From Thermus composti (GTDB lineage Bacteria; Deinococcota; Deinococci; Deinococcales; Thermaceae): a stretch of DNA of 64,000 bases. Positions 54,818-64,000 of the stretch are shown here, piece after piece (position 1 is the stretch's first letter; the number at the start of each line of letters is the position of its first letter). The notes under the pieces were generated by a model, which worked only from the letters and a program-made list of their open reading frames with translations, was not told where the DNA came from and ran no database searches. Where the stretch lies: contig NZ_BMPJ01000008.1 of the NCBI RefSeq assembly GCF_014647535.1, forward strand, positions 24,045 through 88,044, read 5' to 3'. The translations under genes were made by a program, and so were the position numbers.

Positions 54818-55823
54818 AGATAACCCGCTGCACCTTCCTAAGCTCCAGGATCACGTAGGGGCTGGTGAGGGCCTGGGTGACGATGGCCCCCGGGGGAGGG
54901 GTGTGGAGGGCCAGGACCACCCGGGCGGTGCCCCCGGCGTAGGTGACCCCGGCCACCTCGAGGCGGTACCCCCCCGTGGGCTTAAGCCCCCAGAAGAAGG
55001 CGGCCACGCTCCGGGTCCGGAAGTCCACGCTGGGGGCCGGGGGCCGAGGAAGGCGGTTGCCCACGGCCAGGTTCCAGATCTCCAGGAAGCGGCTTGGACT
55101 GTTGGCCAAGAGGGCCTTGGGCGCTTCCTCCTGGTAAGCGGCGTTGCTGCCCCGGTCCAGGATACGGTAAAGGGTCTCGGGCGGGCTCACAATCTTCACT
55201 GGAAGGCCATACTGCACCTGTAGGGCGCCGAGGCGGTAGCCGTCGGGGGCGGGGTCCAGGGGGAGGGCCGGAAGGACGGGTTCGGCCAGTTCAAAGAGCG
55301 CCACCTGCCGCCCGCCCCGCCGGGCCAGAACCTCCCGGAGGACCACCTGGGTTTCCGGTCCGGTGAGGGCGTAGAGGTCCGGGGTCCGGTAGGTGGCGGG
55401 CTGGACCAGGGTGCGCCGCTCCCCTTCCTTGAGGCTTCCCGTGAGGCGCACCCAGCCCACCCCGTCGTAAAGCCAGGTGGCCCGGAGGTCGGCGAGGGCG
55501 CGCACCTCCACCAGGCTGCCCGAACCCCCCCGCACCGCCTGGGCCAAGGGCCTTAAGGCCGGTTTCGTCTCCCGGAGGAGGGGCTGGCCGTTCACCCATA
55601 GGGCTCCGGGCACGGCCCATAGGTTTTCCCCTTGGGGCCTTTCCAGCCTCAGGGTCTCCCGGCCCAGGCGCACCTCCCGGGGCTCCCCGTAGAAGTAGGT
55701 CCAGCGCTCCGTGGCCTCGGGGAAGAGAAGCTGCACCTCGGCCACCCGGTAGCCCGAGCCCTGGAGCACCTGGCAGGCGGAAAGGAGGGGGAAGAAAAGA
55801 AGGGCCAAAAGCGCCTTGCGCAT
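54774..55823 (-). CDS. lipoprotein with PrcB-like C-terminal domain
   Basis: A 349-residue exported lipoprotein. The signal peptide ends in the lipobox LLSAC, giving a lipid-anchored Cys17. The C-terminal about 65 residues (GGYRLEVAGVTYAGGTARVVL, then PPPGAIVTQALTSPYVILEL) match the PrcB C-terminal domain seen with dentilisin-type protease complexes. The middle is unassigned. TAAGAT (plus-strand 55830-55835) is 6 bases before the ATG. Confidence 0.75.
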   Translation of the reverse strand: MRKALLALLFFPLLSACQVLQGSGYRVAEVQLLFPEATERWTYFYGEPREVRLGRETLRLERPQGENLWAVPGALWVNGQPLLRETKPALRPLAQAVRGGSGSLVEVRALADLRATWLYDGVGWVRLTGSLKEGERRTLVQPATYRTPDLYALTGPETQVVLREVLARRGGRQVALFELAEPVLPALPLDPAPDGYRLGALQVQYGLPVKIVSPPETLYRILDRGSNAAYQEEAPKALLANSPSRFLEIWNLAVGNRLPRPPAPSVDFRTRSVAAFFWGLKPTGGYRLEVAGVTYAGGTARVVLALHTPPPGAIVTQALTSPYVILELRKVQRVIFTDPQGRVLAEERE

Positions 55824-55869
55824 GCCCCCATCTTACCCCAGGGGGAAGGGGGCGGTTTTTACCCTTCCT

Positions 55870-56718
55870 TTAGCGGCTCCGGGGGTCCAGGGCGTCCCGG
55901 AGGCCGTCCCCCAGGAGGTTGAAGGCGAGGACGGTGAGCATGATGAAAAGCCCGGGGAAGATCATGGTCCAGGGGGCGTTCATGGCGTAGCCCCCCTTGA
56001 AGCTGTCGGCGATCATGGCCCCCCACTCGGGGGCGGGGGGCTGGGCCCCAAGGCCCAGGAAGCCCAAGGCGGCGGCCTCGAGGGTGGCTGTCCCGATGGA
56101 CAAGGTGGCCTGGACCACGAGGGGGGGCAGGGTGCCCGGGAGGATGTGCTTGAAGAGGATCCGGCCATTGCCCGCCCCCAGGGCGACGGCCGCCTGGACG
56201 AAGTCCTGCTCCCTGAGGGAGAGGACCATGGAGCGGGCCAGGCGGATATAAACCGGCACCTGGACGATGCCGATGGCCAGCATGGCGTTTTGCAGGCTGG
56301 GTCCCGAGACGGCCACGATGGCGATGGCCAAAAGGGTTCCCGGGAAGGCCAAAAGGAGGTCGGCGAGCCAGCCGATGAAAAGCTCCGTCCGGCCCCGGTA
56401 GAACCCGGCTAAGAGGCCGAGAAAGGTGCCCAGGAGGAGGCCGAGGCTCACCGACACCACCCCCACCTGCAAGGAGATCCGGCTCCCGTGAAGGACCCGG
56501 GTGAACACGTCCCGGCCCAGGTGGTCGGTGCCGAAGGGGTGCTCCAAGGAAGGGGGCTTGAGCCGGTTCAGGTAGTCCCGGTCGGTGCTGGGATCGTAGG
56601 GGAGGAGGAGGGGCACAAGGAGGGCGAGGAGGAGGAGAAGCCCGGTGAGGACAAGCCCCACCTTGCCCGAAGAGGACTTCAGAAAGCGCCGGAAGGCTTG
56701 GCGGGTGGGTGTTTCCAT
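55870..56718 (-). CDS. peptide ABC transporter permease, DppC type
   Basis: Inner-membrane channel subunit for peptide uptake. The 282-residue protein has an N-terminal helix then five more, with the coupling-helix motif VALGAGNGRILFKHILPGTLPPL, as in DppC/OppC. ATG 56718 begins METPTRQAFRRFLKSS; a further-upstream ATG would add 32 Trp/Ser-rich residues and overlap dppB. It lies 4 bases after the DppB-type gene. The ATPase genes are not adjacent. Confidence 0.9.
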   Translation of the reverse strand: METPTRQAFRRFLKSSSGKVGLVLTGLLLLLALLVPLLLPYDPSTDRDYLNRLKPPSLEHPFGTDHLGRDVFTRVLHGSRISLQVGVVSVSLGLLLGTFLGLLAGFYRGRTELFIGWLADLLLAFPGTLLAIAIVAVSGPSLQNAMLAIGIVQVPVYIRLARSMVLSLREQDFVQAAVALGAGNGRILFKHILPGTLPPLVVQATLSIGTATLEAAALGFLGLGAQPPAPEWGAMIADSFKGGYAMNAPWTMIFPGLFIMLTVLAFNLLGDGLRDALDPRSR

Positions 56719-56722
56719 GGTT

Positions 56723-57733
56723 TCACCGGTACTGGATGCGGGGGTCCAGAAGGGCGTAGGAGAGGTCCACCAGGAGGTTGACCAGGACGAAGGCCGTGGC
56801 CACCACCAGGACACCGGCCTGGACCACGGGGTAGTCCCGGTTCAGGATGCCCTCGTAGATGTAGGAGCCGATGCCCGGCCAGGAAAAGATGGTCTCCGTG
56901 AGGATGGCCCCGCCCAGGAGGGTGCCAAACTGCAGCCCGATGATGGTGATCACCGGGAGGAGGGCGTTTTTGAGGGCATGCTTGAAGATCACCTGGCGCT
57001 CGGCCAGGCCCTTGGCCCGGGCGGTGCGCACGTAGTCCTGGGAGAGAACCTCTAGCATGGCGCTCCGGGTGATGCGGGTGAGGATGGCCAAAGGGATGGT
57101 GCCCAGGGTGAGGGCAGGGAGGAGGAGGTGCCTCAGGGCGTCCCAAAAGACCTGGAAGTTGAGGGTGAGGAGGCCGTCCAGGATCAGGAAACCGGTGAGG
57201 GGTTTGAAGTCTATGGCCAGATCGGTGGAAAGCCTTCCCCCCGTGGGGAGCCAGTGCAGGTTCACGGCGAAGAGGTAGACCAAAAGGAGGCCCAGCCAGA
57301 AGACCGGCATGGAGACCCCAAGGAGGGAAAGGCTCATGGAGAGGGTGTCCAGAAGGCTATTCTTCCTTACCGCGGCCAAAATCCCCACGGGGATGCCCAG
57401 GACCACGGCCACCAGGGTGGCGGCCAGGGCCAGCTCAAAGGTGGCGGGCCAACGCCTTTTGAGCTCCTCCGCCACGGGAATGGTGGACACGGCGCTTGTT
57501 CCCAGGTCCCCCGTGAGGACGTTCCTCACGAAGGTGAGGTACTGGACGTAAAGGGGCCGGTTCAGGCCCAGCTTCTCCCTGAGGGCGGCCAGCTGTTCCG
57601 GCGTCCCCCGCTCCCCCAGGATGGCCTGGGCGGGGTCGCCGGGGATGAGCTGAAGGAAAAGGAAGACGAGGAGGGTGATGCCAAAGAGGACGGGCACGAG
57701 GCCCAAGAGACGGCGGAAAAGGTAGCTCCACAT
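56723..57733 (-). CDS. peptide ABC transporter permease, DppB type
   Basis: Partner permease, 336 residues. LFRRLLGLVPVLFGITLLVFLFLQLIPGDPA is the typical DppB N-terminus. The coupling loop reads TARAKGLAERQVIFKHALKNALLPV. It is transcribed after the binding-protein gene, past a strong hairpin that probably lowers its expression. Confidence 0.92.
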   Translation of the reverse strand: MWSYLFRRLLGLVPVLFGITLLVFLFLQLIPGDPAQAILGERGTPEQLAALREKLGLNRPLYVQYLTFVRNVLTGDLGTSAVSTIPVAEELKRRWPATFELALAATLVAVVLGIPVGILAAVRKNSLLDTLSMSLSLLGVSMPVFWLGLLLVYLFAVNLHWLPTGGRLSTDLAIDFKPLTGFLILDGLLTLNFQVFWDALRHLLLPALTLGTIPLAILTRITRSAMLEVLSQDYVRTARAKGLAERQVIFKHALKNALLPVITIIGLQFGTLLGGAILTETIFSWPGIGSYIYEGILNRDYPVVQAGVLVVATAFVLVNLLVDLSYALLDPRIQYR

Positions 57734-57750
57734 TTTCTGGCCTCAAAAAG

Positions 57751-57776
57751 CCCGGACCCCCCGAAGGGGGCCCGGG
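57751..57776 (-). terminator. attenuating terminator between binding protein and permeases
   Basis: On the minus strand CCCGGGCCCCC pairs with GGGGGTCCGGG over a TTCG loop, followed by CTTTTTG. Eleven pairs (one G-U), a stable tetraloop and a T run make a good intrinsic terminator just after the binding-protein stop. Partial read-through would explain a high binder-to-permease ratio. Confidence 0.8.
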
Positions 57777-57786
57777 GGCGAAGCGC

Positions 57787-59370
57787 CTAGCGCTTCTCTA
57801 TGGCCTCAAAGGACTCGGAGCCCAAGGGGCTTGGCACCCAGCCGCTGATGTTCTTGCGCTTGGCCAAAAGGGGCTGGGAGTGGACGATGGGGATGCGCAA
57901 GGCCAGGTTGAAGGTGAGTTCGTCCGCCCGTTGGTAAAGCCGCTTGCGCTCCTCCAGGTTGGGCGTGGTGGCCGCCTTGGTGAGGAGGTCGCCCAGCTCC
58001 TTTACGCAGAGGGGCTTGCGGGTGCTGTCAAAGAGGTCGCTGATGGGGCAGGCGAAGTGGGGGTCATAGAAGTTCTGGGGGTCGCCGTAGTCCCCGGTCC
58101 AGCCCAGCATGTAGGCCTGGAAGCCCGGGGCCTGCTTGCGGTCGTTGAGGTAGCTGGCCCAGTCCTTGGTCTGGAGCTTCACCCGGATGCCGATGGCCGA
58201 GAGGTCGGCGGCCATGGCCTCGGCGATCTCCTTGGGGGTGGGGAAGTAGGGTCTAGAGACGGGCATGTACCAAAGCTCCAGGTCAAAGCCGTTGGGGTAG
58301 CCCGCCTCCGCCAGCAGGGCCTTGGCCTTCTGCGGGCTGAATTCGTAGTCCGTGACCTTAGGGGATTGATAGGCCTTCATGGGGGGCGGGGTGAAGTGGC
58401 CGTCGGTGAGCCCCAGCTTGCCCCAGAAGGCTTGGACGATGGCCTTCTTGTTGATGGCCATGGCGATGGCCTGGCGCACCCTGGGGTCGGAGAGGGGCTT
58501 GTAGCCGGGGTTCAGGGCCAGGTAGCCCACATTGAAGGAGGGGCGGAGGACGGGGTCCAGGTTGGGGTCCCGCTCCACATCCTGGAGGTTGGCCGGGGGG
58601 ATGTCGGTGGTGAAGTCAATGGTCCCCGCCTTCAAAGCGGCCAGGCGGGCGGCGGGATCCTTGATCACCCGGAAGACCACCCGGTCCACCTTGGGGAAGC
58701 CCTTCTTCCAGTAATTGGGGTTTTTCTCCAGGACGATCTGCTCCCCGGGCCGCCACTCCACCAGGCGGAAGGGCCCCGTGCCCACGGCGCTCCCCGTGGG
58801 GGAGCCGTAGCGGCTGCCATTCTTCTGGATGGCGGCGGGGCTGGCGATGCCGAAGTACCCCGAGGCGATGGCGGCGGGGAAGGCGGGGAAGGGCTGGTTG
58901 AGGACGAAGCGGATCGTGTACTTGTCCACCACCTGGATTTCCTTCAGGATGGAGGTGGGTTCCCCTTTGGAACCGCCGAACAGGTAAGGCCAGATCTCAT
59001 ACCGGGCGGCGGCGTCTATGCGGGTGGGGTTTTTGGGGTCCCACCAGCGCTCCACGTTGAACTTCACCGCCTCGGCGGTGAGCTCGGTGCCGTCGTGGAA
59101 CCTCACCCCTTGGCGAAGGCGGAAGGTCCAAACCTTGCCGTCTTGGGAGCTGAACCAGCTGGTGGCGAGGCCTGCGGTGACCTCGGTGGACCCCGGCTTG
59201 AAGGCCACCAGGGTGTCGTAGATCTGCTGCTGCACGTAGATGGAGATGCCGTCGGTGATGTTGCCGGGCTCGAGGCTCACCGGCTCCCCGTTGGACCCGA
59301 AGACCAGGGTCTTCTGGGCCATGCCCAGGCTCAGGGCGAATGCCAAAAGGCCGACAAGCGCTTTCTTCAT
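57787..59370 (-). CDS. peptide ABC transporter substrate-binding protein
   Basis: Periplasmic peptide binder of the DppA/OppA family, 527 residues, with a signal peptide (MKKALVGLLAFALSLGMAQ). Family marks include WTFRLRQGVRFHDGTELTAEAVKFNVERW, PVGTGPFRLVEW and DPRVRQAIAMAINKKAIVQ. It has its own promoter (59415-59443). The exact ligand cannot be told from sequence. Confidence 0.92.
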   Translation of the reverse strand: MKKALVGLLAFALSLGMAQKTLVFGSNGEPVSLEPGNITDGISIYVQQQIYDTLVAFKPGSTEVTAGLATSWFSSQDGKVWTFRLRQGVRFHDGTELTAEAVKFNVERWWDPKNPTRIDAAARYEIWPYLFGGSKGEPTSILKEIQVVDKYTIRFVLNQPFPAFPAAIASGYFGIASPAAIQKNGSRYGSPTGSAVGTGPFRLVEWRPGEQIVLEKNPNYWKKGFPKVDRVVFRVIKDPAARLAALKAGTIDFTTDIPPANLQDVERDPNLDPVLRPSFNVGYLALNPGYKPLSDPRVRQAIAMAINKKAIVQAFWGKLGLTDGHFTPPPMKAYQSPKVTDYEFSPQKAKALLAEAGYPNGFDLELWYMPVSRPYFPTPKEIAEAMAADLSAIGIRVKLQTKDWASYLNDRKQAPGFQAYMLGWTGDYGDPQNFYDPHFACPISDLFDSTRKPLCVKELGDLLTKAATTPNLEERKRLYQRADELTFNLALRIPIVHSQPLLAKRKNISGWVPSPLGSESFEAIEKR

Positions 59371-59414
59371 AACCGCTCCTTTCCGGGGTCGCCCCCCTTG
59401 GGAACCACGGGAAG

Positions 59415-59443
59415 AGTATACGCCCCCCTCGGAGGGGGTGCAA
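59415..59443 (-). promoter_or_regulatory. promoter of the peptide transporter operon
   Basis: TTGCAC (59438-59443), 17 bases, TATACT (59415-59420). The spacer contains CCCCTCCGAGGGG, a small inverted repeat that may also serve as the end of the livF transcript. Confidence 0.7.
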
Positions 59444-59459
59444 GCCTTCCCCCTGGGGG

Positions 59460-60169
59460 CTATCCTTCGCCCAGGTAGGCCTTTTGCACCTCGGGGTTTT
59501 CCGCAAGTTCCTTGGCGGGGCCAGCGAGGGTGATCTCCCCCGTGGCGAGGACATACCCCCGGTGGGCGACCTGGAGGGCGAGGCGGGCGTTCTGCTCCAC
59601 GAGGAGGATCGTCCGCCCCTCCTGGTTAAGCTTTTGGATGATCTCAAAGATGAAGTCCACCAAAACGGGGGCGAGGCCCATGGAAGGCTCGTCCATGAGG
59701 AGGATCCTCGGGTTTTGCATCAGGGCCCTTCCGATGGCCAGCATCTGCTGCTCCCCGCCGGAAAGCGTCCCCCCCTTCTGCTGGCGGCGCTCGTAGAGCC
59801 GGGGAAAGAGCTGGTAGACCTGCTCTTTCCGCTCTTGGACCACTTTTCGGTCATTTTCCAAATAGGCCCCGATTTCCAGGTTCTCCTCCACCGTGAGCCG
59901 GGGAAAGATCCGCCGCCCCTCGGGCACATGCCCCACCCCAAGGGCCACGATCTCGTGGGCGGGGAGGCGGTGGATGGGCCTGCCCTGGAAGAGGATCTCC
60001 CCCTGCCTCGGCTTCACCAGGCCGCTGATGGTGCGTAAGGTGGTGGTCTTCCCGGCGCCGTTGGAGCCGATGAGGGTGACGATCTCCCCCTCCTCCACCG
60101 TGAGGGAAATGCCTTTCAAGGCGTGGATGTGCCCGTAGTAGGTGTGGACGTTCTTGAGCTCCAGGAGGC

Positions 60170-60173
<4 letters not shown>
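59460..60173 (-). CDS. livF: branched-chain amino acid ABC transporter ATPase LivF
   Basis: A 237-residue ABC protein with Walker A GSNGAGKTT, signature LSGGEQQMLAIGRAL and Walker B LLMDEPSMGLAP, all typical of LivF. It is last in the minus-strand order livK-H-M-G-F and overlaps livG by ATGA. Confidence 0.95.
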
Positions 60174-60945
<772 letters not shown>

Positions 60946-60949
<4 letters not shown>

Positions 60950-62277
60950 GCCTCCTCCTCCAGCTCGGCCCGGTGGCGGGCCTCGGGGATCAGGCCTTGG
61001 GGCCGGTAGATCATCATCAGGATGAGGATAAGCCCGAAGACCAGCCTCTCGTACTTGGCGGGGTCCACCTGGCTTGGGATCCAGGGGAGGCTGGTGCGGA
61101 CGAACTCGCTAAAGGTCTTGAGGATGTCCAGGTTGAGGATGGTGAGGGCGGCCGCCCCCAGGATGGCCCCGGGGATGGAGCCCATCCCGCCCAGGATCAC
61201 CATGGCCAAAATGGTGATGGAGGCCAGGAGGGTGAAGGACTCGGGGGAGACGAAGGTGCGCTGGGCCCCGTAGATCACCCCCATCACCCCGGAGAAGGCC
61301 GCCCCGGTCATGAAGGCGATGAGCTTGGTGGGCAGGAGGGGGATGCCCATGGCCTGGGCGGCGATCTCGTCCTCGCGGATGGCCACCCAGGCGCGGCCGA
61401 AGCGGGAGTTGGCCAGGTTGACGTTGGCCAGAACCACGAGGCCGATCATCACCAGGACGAGGAGGTAGAAGAAGAGCTGGTAGTCCGTGGTCTCGTCCAG
61501 CCGCACCCCCAGGGCCCCCATGAGGCTACGGAACCAGTCAATGGGGGGGCGGCCCACGGGGGTGATCCCCTGGGGCCCGTTGGTGATGTTGATGGGGTGG
61601 TCCAGGTTGTTGGCCAGGATGCGCACCACCTCGCCGAGGCCCAGGGTGACGATGGCCAGGTAGTCCCCCCGAAGCCTCAGGGCGGGGAGGCCGATGAGGA
61701 GGCCGGTGATGGCCGTGGTGACCACGGCGATGAGCATGAAGAGGTACATGTACTCGCCGGGCAGGGGGAAGTTGCCCTGGAGGAACTTCCCCGCCTGGGG
61801 AGAGCCGAAGATGGCCCAGGTGTAGGCCCCCACGGCGAAGAAGGCGGCGTAGCCCAGGTCTAGAAGCCCCGCCATCCCCACCACCACGTTGAGGCCCAAG
61901 GACATGGCGGCGAAGATGCCGATCTGGATGCCGAGCTCAAAGATGAAGGTGTTGGCGAACCCGGCGATGGGCACGGAGAGGAGGAGGATGGCGAGGCCCA
62001 GGGCCACCCGGATCCCGCGCGGGATCCGGGGGAGGGTGGTGAGGGCCACGAGGATCCCCACGAGGCCGATGAGGCCCAGGGTGTTGCCGGAGCTCCGCAG
62101 GAAGAGGGTGAAGGCCAGGGTGAGGAGGGCGAGGTTGAGCGTCCGCACCCGGGGCTCGAGCCGGGCGAAGGCCGCCACCCCCAGGGCCCCCAGGCCCAGG
62201 AAGGCGGTGAGGGTGTTGGGGGCGAGGAAGGAGAGGAGGAGGAAGACGAGGCTTAGGGCGAGGGAGAGCAGGCTCAT
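60946..62277 (-). CDS. livM: branched-chain amino acid ABC transporter permease LivM
   Basis: Membrane channel subunit, 443 residues. The first about 100 residues hold extra hydrophobic segments before the conserved core (LGLNVVVGMAGLLDLGYAAFFAVGAYTWA and RALRLRGDYLAIVTLGLGEVVRI-type motifs). It is longer than most LivM by this N-terminal addition. It overlaps livH and livG by 4 bases. Confidence 0.94.
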
Positions 62278-63242
62278 ACCTTCTCCTTAACCATCTGGCC
62301 CAGGAGGCCTTGGGGCCGGAAGAGGAGGATGAAGACGAGGATGAGGAAGGCCACCACGTCCTTGTACTCCGCCCCGAAGTTACCGGCGGTAAGGATGGGC
62401 AGGTAGGTGCCGAAGAAGTTCTCCAGCTGGCCCAGGACGAGGCCCCCCAGCATGGCCCCGGGGATGTTGCCGATCCCGCCCAGGACCGCTGCGGTGAAGG
62501 CCTTGATGCCGGGGAGGAAGCCCACGTAGGGGTTGATGGTGGTGTAGATGAGGGCGAAGAGGACCCCGGCCACCCCGCCCAAAGCGCCGCCGATGAGGAA
62601 GGTGCGGGAGATGATCTGGTCGGGGTTGATGCCCATGAGGCTCGCCGTGGAGAGGTCCTGGGCCACGGCCCGGATGGCCATCCCCAGCTTGGTGCGGTTC
62701 ACCAGATAGGTGAGCCCTAAGAGCATGAGCACGGAGACCACGATGACGATCACCGACTTGGTCTGGATGAAGATGGCGCCCCCGAAGAGGGTGAAGGAAC
62801 CCTCGAGGTCCGGCATGGTGCGCATGCGCAGGAAGAACTCGTTGTGCCAAAGCCCTTCAATGAGGCGCACCAGGTCCTGGAGGAAGAAGCTTACCCCGAT
62901 GGCCGTGACCAGGGGCACGAGCCGGTTGGTGGTGCCCCGCCTCCGCAAGGGGCGGTAGGCGAGCCGCTCCACTAGGATGGCGGCGAGGCCTGCCACCGCG
63001 GCGCCCACCACCACGGCCACCGCCAGGAGGAGGTAGCCGTTAGGGATCAGGGGCGCCAGGTAGCGGAAGACCTCCACCCCGGCCACCGCCCCGATCATGA
63101 AGATCTCGGAGTGGGCGAAGTTGATGAGCTCCAAGACGCCGTAGACCATGGTGTACCCCAGGGCGATCATGGCGTAGATGAAGCCCAGGATGAAGCCGTC
63201 AAAGAGCACCTGGGGTAGCAGGACCAGGATCTGCTCTAGCAA
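62274..63242 (-). CDS. livH: branched-chain amino acid ABC transporter permease LivH
   Basis: Partner permease, 322 residues, with the LivH marks LGYTMVYGVLELINFAHSEIFMIGA and TAAVLGGIGNIPGAMLGGLVLG. A hairpin lies between it and the binding-protein gene upstream. Confidence 0.94.
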   Translation of the reverse strand: MLEQILVLLPQVLFDGFILGFIYAMIALGYTMVYGVLELINFAHSEIFMIGAVAGVEVFRYLAPLIPNGYLLLAVAVVVGAAVAGLAAILVERLAYRPLRRRGTTNRLVPLVTAIGVSFFLQDLVRLIEGLWHNEFFLRMRTMPDLEGSFTLFGGAIFIQTKSVIVIVVSVLMLLGLTYLVNRTKLGMAIRAVAQDLSTASLMGINPDQIISRTFLIGGALGGVAGVLFALIYTTINPYVGFLPGIKAFTAAVLGGIGNIPGAMLGGLVLGQLENFFGTYLPILTAGNFGAEYKDVVAFLILVFILLFRPQGLLGQMVKEKV

Positions 63243-63264
63243 GGCCGCCTCCTTTTTCCCGCCG

Positions 63265-63294
63265 AGGGGGTGGCTCCTTTTGGAGCCACCCCCT
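63265..63294 (-). terminator. hairpin between livK and livH
   Basis: AGGGGGTGGCTCC (63265-63277) pairs perfectly with GGAGCCACCCCCT (63282-63294), 13 pairs and a 4-base loop. No T run follows on the minus strand, so it is more likely an mRNA-stabilising or processing element, or a leaky terminator, after the binding-protein gene. Confidence 0.6.
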
Positions 63295-63316
63295 TTAGGC
63301 TTAGGCCCTTAGGGGC

Positions 63317-64000
63317 CTACTTCTGCGGCGCCGCCACCTCAACGACCTTGATGAGCTTGTTGTCGGCCCAGTTGCCGGTGCCGGCCACCTGCATCACGAA
63401 GTACTTGGCCTTCTTGATGTCGCCCTTGTTGTCAAACTCAATGGTGCCGATGATGCCCTCGAGCTTCACCTTGCGCACCTCTTGGGCCACCTGGGCCCGG
63501 GTGGGCTTCTTGCCGCCGTTGGCCTTGATAGCGTTCTCCAGGGCGGTGAGGATCACCCGGGCGGCGTCGTAGGCGTAGATGCCGAAGCTCTCGATGTCCT
63601 TCCCGTACTTGGCCTTGAAGCGCTCCGCCAGGGCCTTGGCCTGGGGGAAGGCGGAGACGGGGCCGGCCACCGTGGTGTAGTAGGTCCCCTTGGCGTTTTG
63701 GGAGCCCGCCAGGCGCTCAAACTCGCTGGAGCCCAGCCCGTCGCCGCTCATAAGGGGTATGCGCAGGCCCCGCTCGCGGAGCTGCTTGGCGAAGGGGCCG
63801 ATCTGGCTGTAGATGCCCCCGAAGTAGACGAGCTGCGGGTTCTGGGCCCGGATATGGTTGATGATGGGCACGAAGTTGGACTGCTCCTCGGTGCCGGTGA
63901 AGGCCACCGCCCGGCCGCCCAGGGCCTCAAAGCAGGACTTTACCCACATCTCCGTTTCGTGGTAAATCTCCCCTTGCGGGCGCAGCCCGTATCTGGTACC
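63317..64000 (-). CDS. livK: branched-chain amino acid substrate-binding protein, N-terminus outside the window
   Basis: C-terminal 227 residues of a periplasmic binding protein of the Leu/Ile/Val family (type I fold). Marks include SNFVPIINHIRAQNPQLVYFGG, GIYAYDAARVILTALENAI and the terminal GTIEFDNKGDIKKAKYFVMQV. The frame stays open to base 64000 (reading GTRYGLRPQGEIYHETEM there), so the start and signal peptide lie beyond the window. It is first of the liv genes. Confidence 0.9.
   Translation of the reverse strand, partial: GTRYGLRPQGEIYHETEMWVKSCFEALGGRAVAFTGTEEQSNFVPIINHIRAQNPQLVYFGGIYSQIGPFAKQLRERGLRIPLMSGDGLGSSEFERLAGSQNAKGTYYTTVAGPVSAFPQAKALAERFKAKYGKDIESFGIYAYDAARVILTALENAIKANGGKKPTRAQVAQEVRKVKLEGIIGTIEFDNKGDIKKAKYFVMQVAGTGNWADNKLIKVVEVAAPQK

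Noticed and set aside
57880..59478. Long plus-strand open frame opposite the peptide-binding protein
   Set aside because: Gly/Val/Glu/His-rich shadow with no motif.

Overview
The window comes from the chromosome of a Thermus species close to T. thermophilus. The evidence is a GC-rich sequence with G/C at most third codon positions, a cytochrome c552 with the Thermus architecture, the 28-residue ribosomal protein Thx, SdrP, the TmrAB exporter, homoisocitrate dehydrogenase and the pilMNOWQ cluster. Cytochrome c552 and SdrP differ at several positions from the T. thermophilus sequences as I remember them, so this is probably a sister species or divergent strain. Genes are tightly packed, with many 4-base ATGA/GTGA overlaps and only one gene-free stretch above 300 bases (about 30461-30907).

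Layout. 9-8175: cytochrome c552, then a divergent cytochrome c maturation run (ccdA, ccmA-ccmI) ending in a CcmI-like TPR protein fused to a c-type heme domain and a Rieske protein. 8172-17096: housekeeping genes (tyrS, rpsT, thx, thrB, NAD(P)HX repair, sirtuin, der). 17074-21594: acpS, rsmF and the shikimate genes aroB, aroK and aroC. 21649-27135: the type IV pilus and DNA-uptake operon pilM-N-O-W-Q. 27261-31493: hicdh, a membrane HD-GYP protein overlapping a DUF5317 protein, a 31-residue peptide gene, tRNA-Phe and tRNA-Asp, and an SRA/PUA-like small protein. 31456-36146: coaX, OsmC, a cell-wall amidase, a Ser/Thr kinase, a patatin and lepB. 36138-43298: lutABC, a DUF502/two-component operon, sdrP, a frameshifted nucleotidyltransferase with a small partner, and cutA. 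43298-55823: gyrA, aroQ, an RNA methyltransferase, an orphan NarL-type regulator, an M20 peptidase, a DUF2229 protein, tmrB-tmrA, folC and a PrcB-like lipoprotein. 55870-64000: a peptide ABC transporter and a branched-chain amino acid ABC transporter whose binding-protein gene runs off the window end.

The genes fall into a few working groups: c-type cytochrome assembly with its likely clients; shikimate synthesis (aroB, aroK, aroC, aroQ); pilus biogenesis; lactate use (lutABC); and nutrient uptake (peptide and branched-chain amino acid transporters).

The commonest regulatory pattern is a TAnnnT box 6-7 bases before a start codon, the arrangement expected for leaderless mRNAs. It helps choose several start codons. 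The clearest case is a palindromic AGTATACT placed exactly 7 bases from both the tyrS start and the divergent gene's start. No prophage, insertion sequence or CRISPR array was seen. The most unusual items are the CcmI-cytochrome fusion, a CXXXC in the CcmG active site, the symmetric promoter, the 31-residue peptide gene, the tRNA promoter lying across a divergent start codon, a methyltransferase that has lost its Fe-S cysteines, and the nucleotidyltransferase frameshift.
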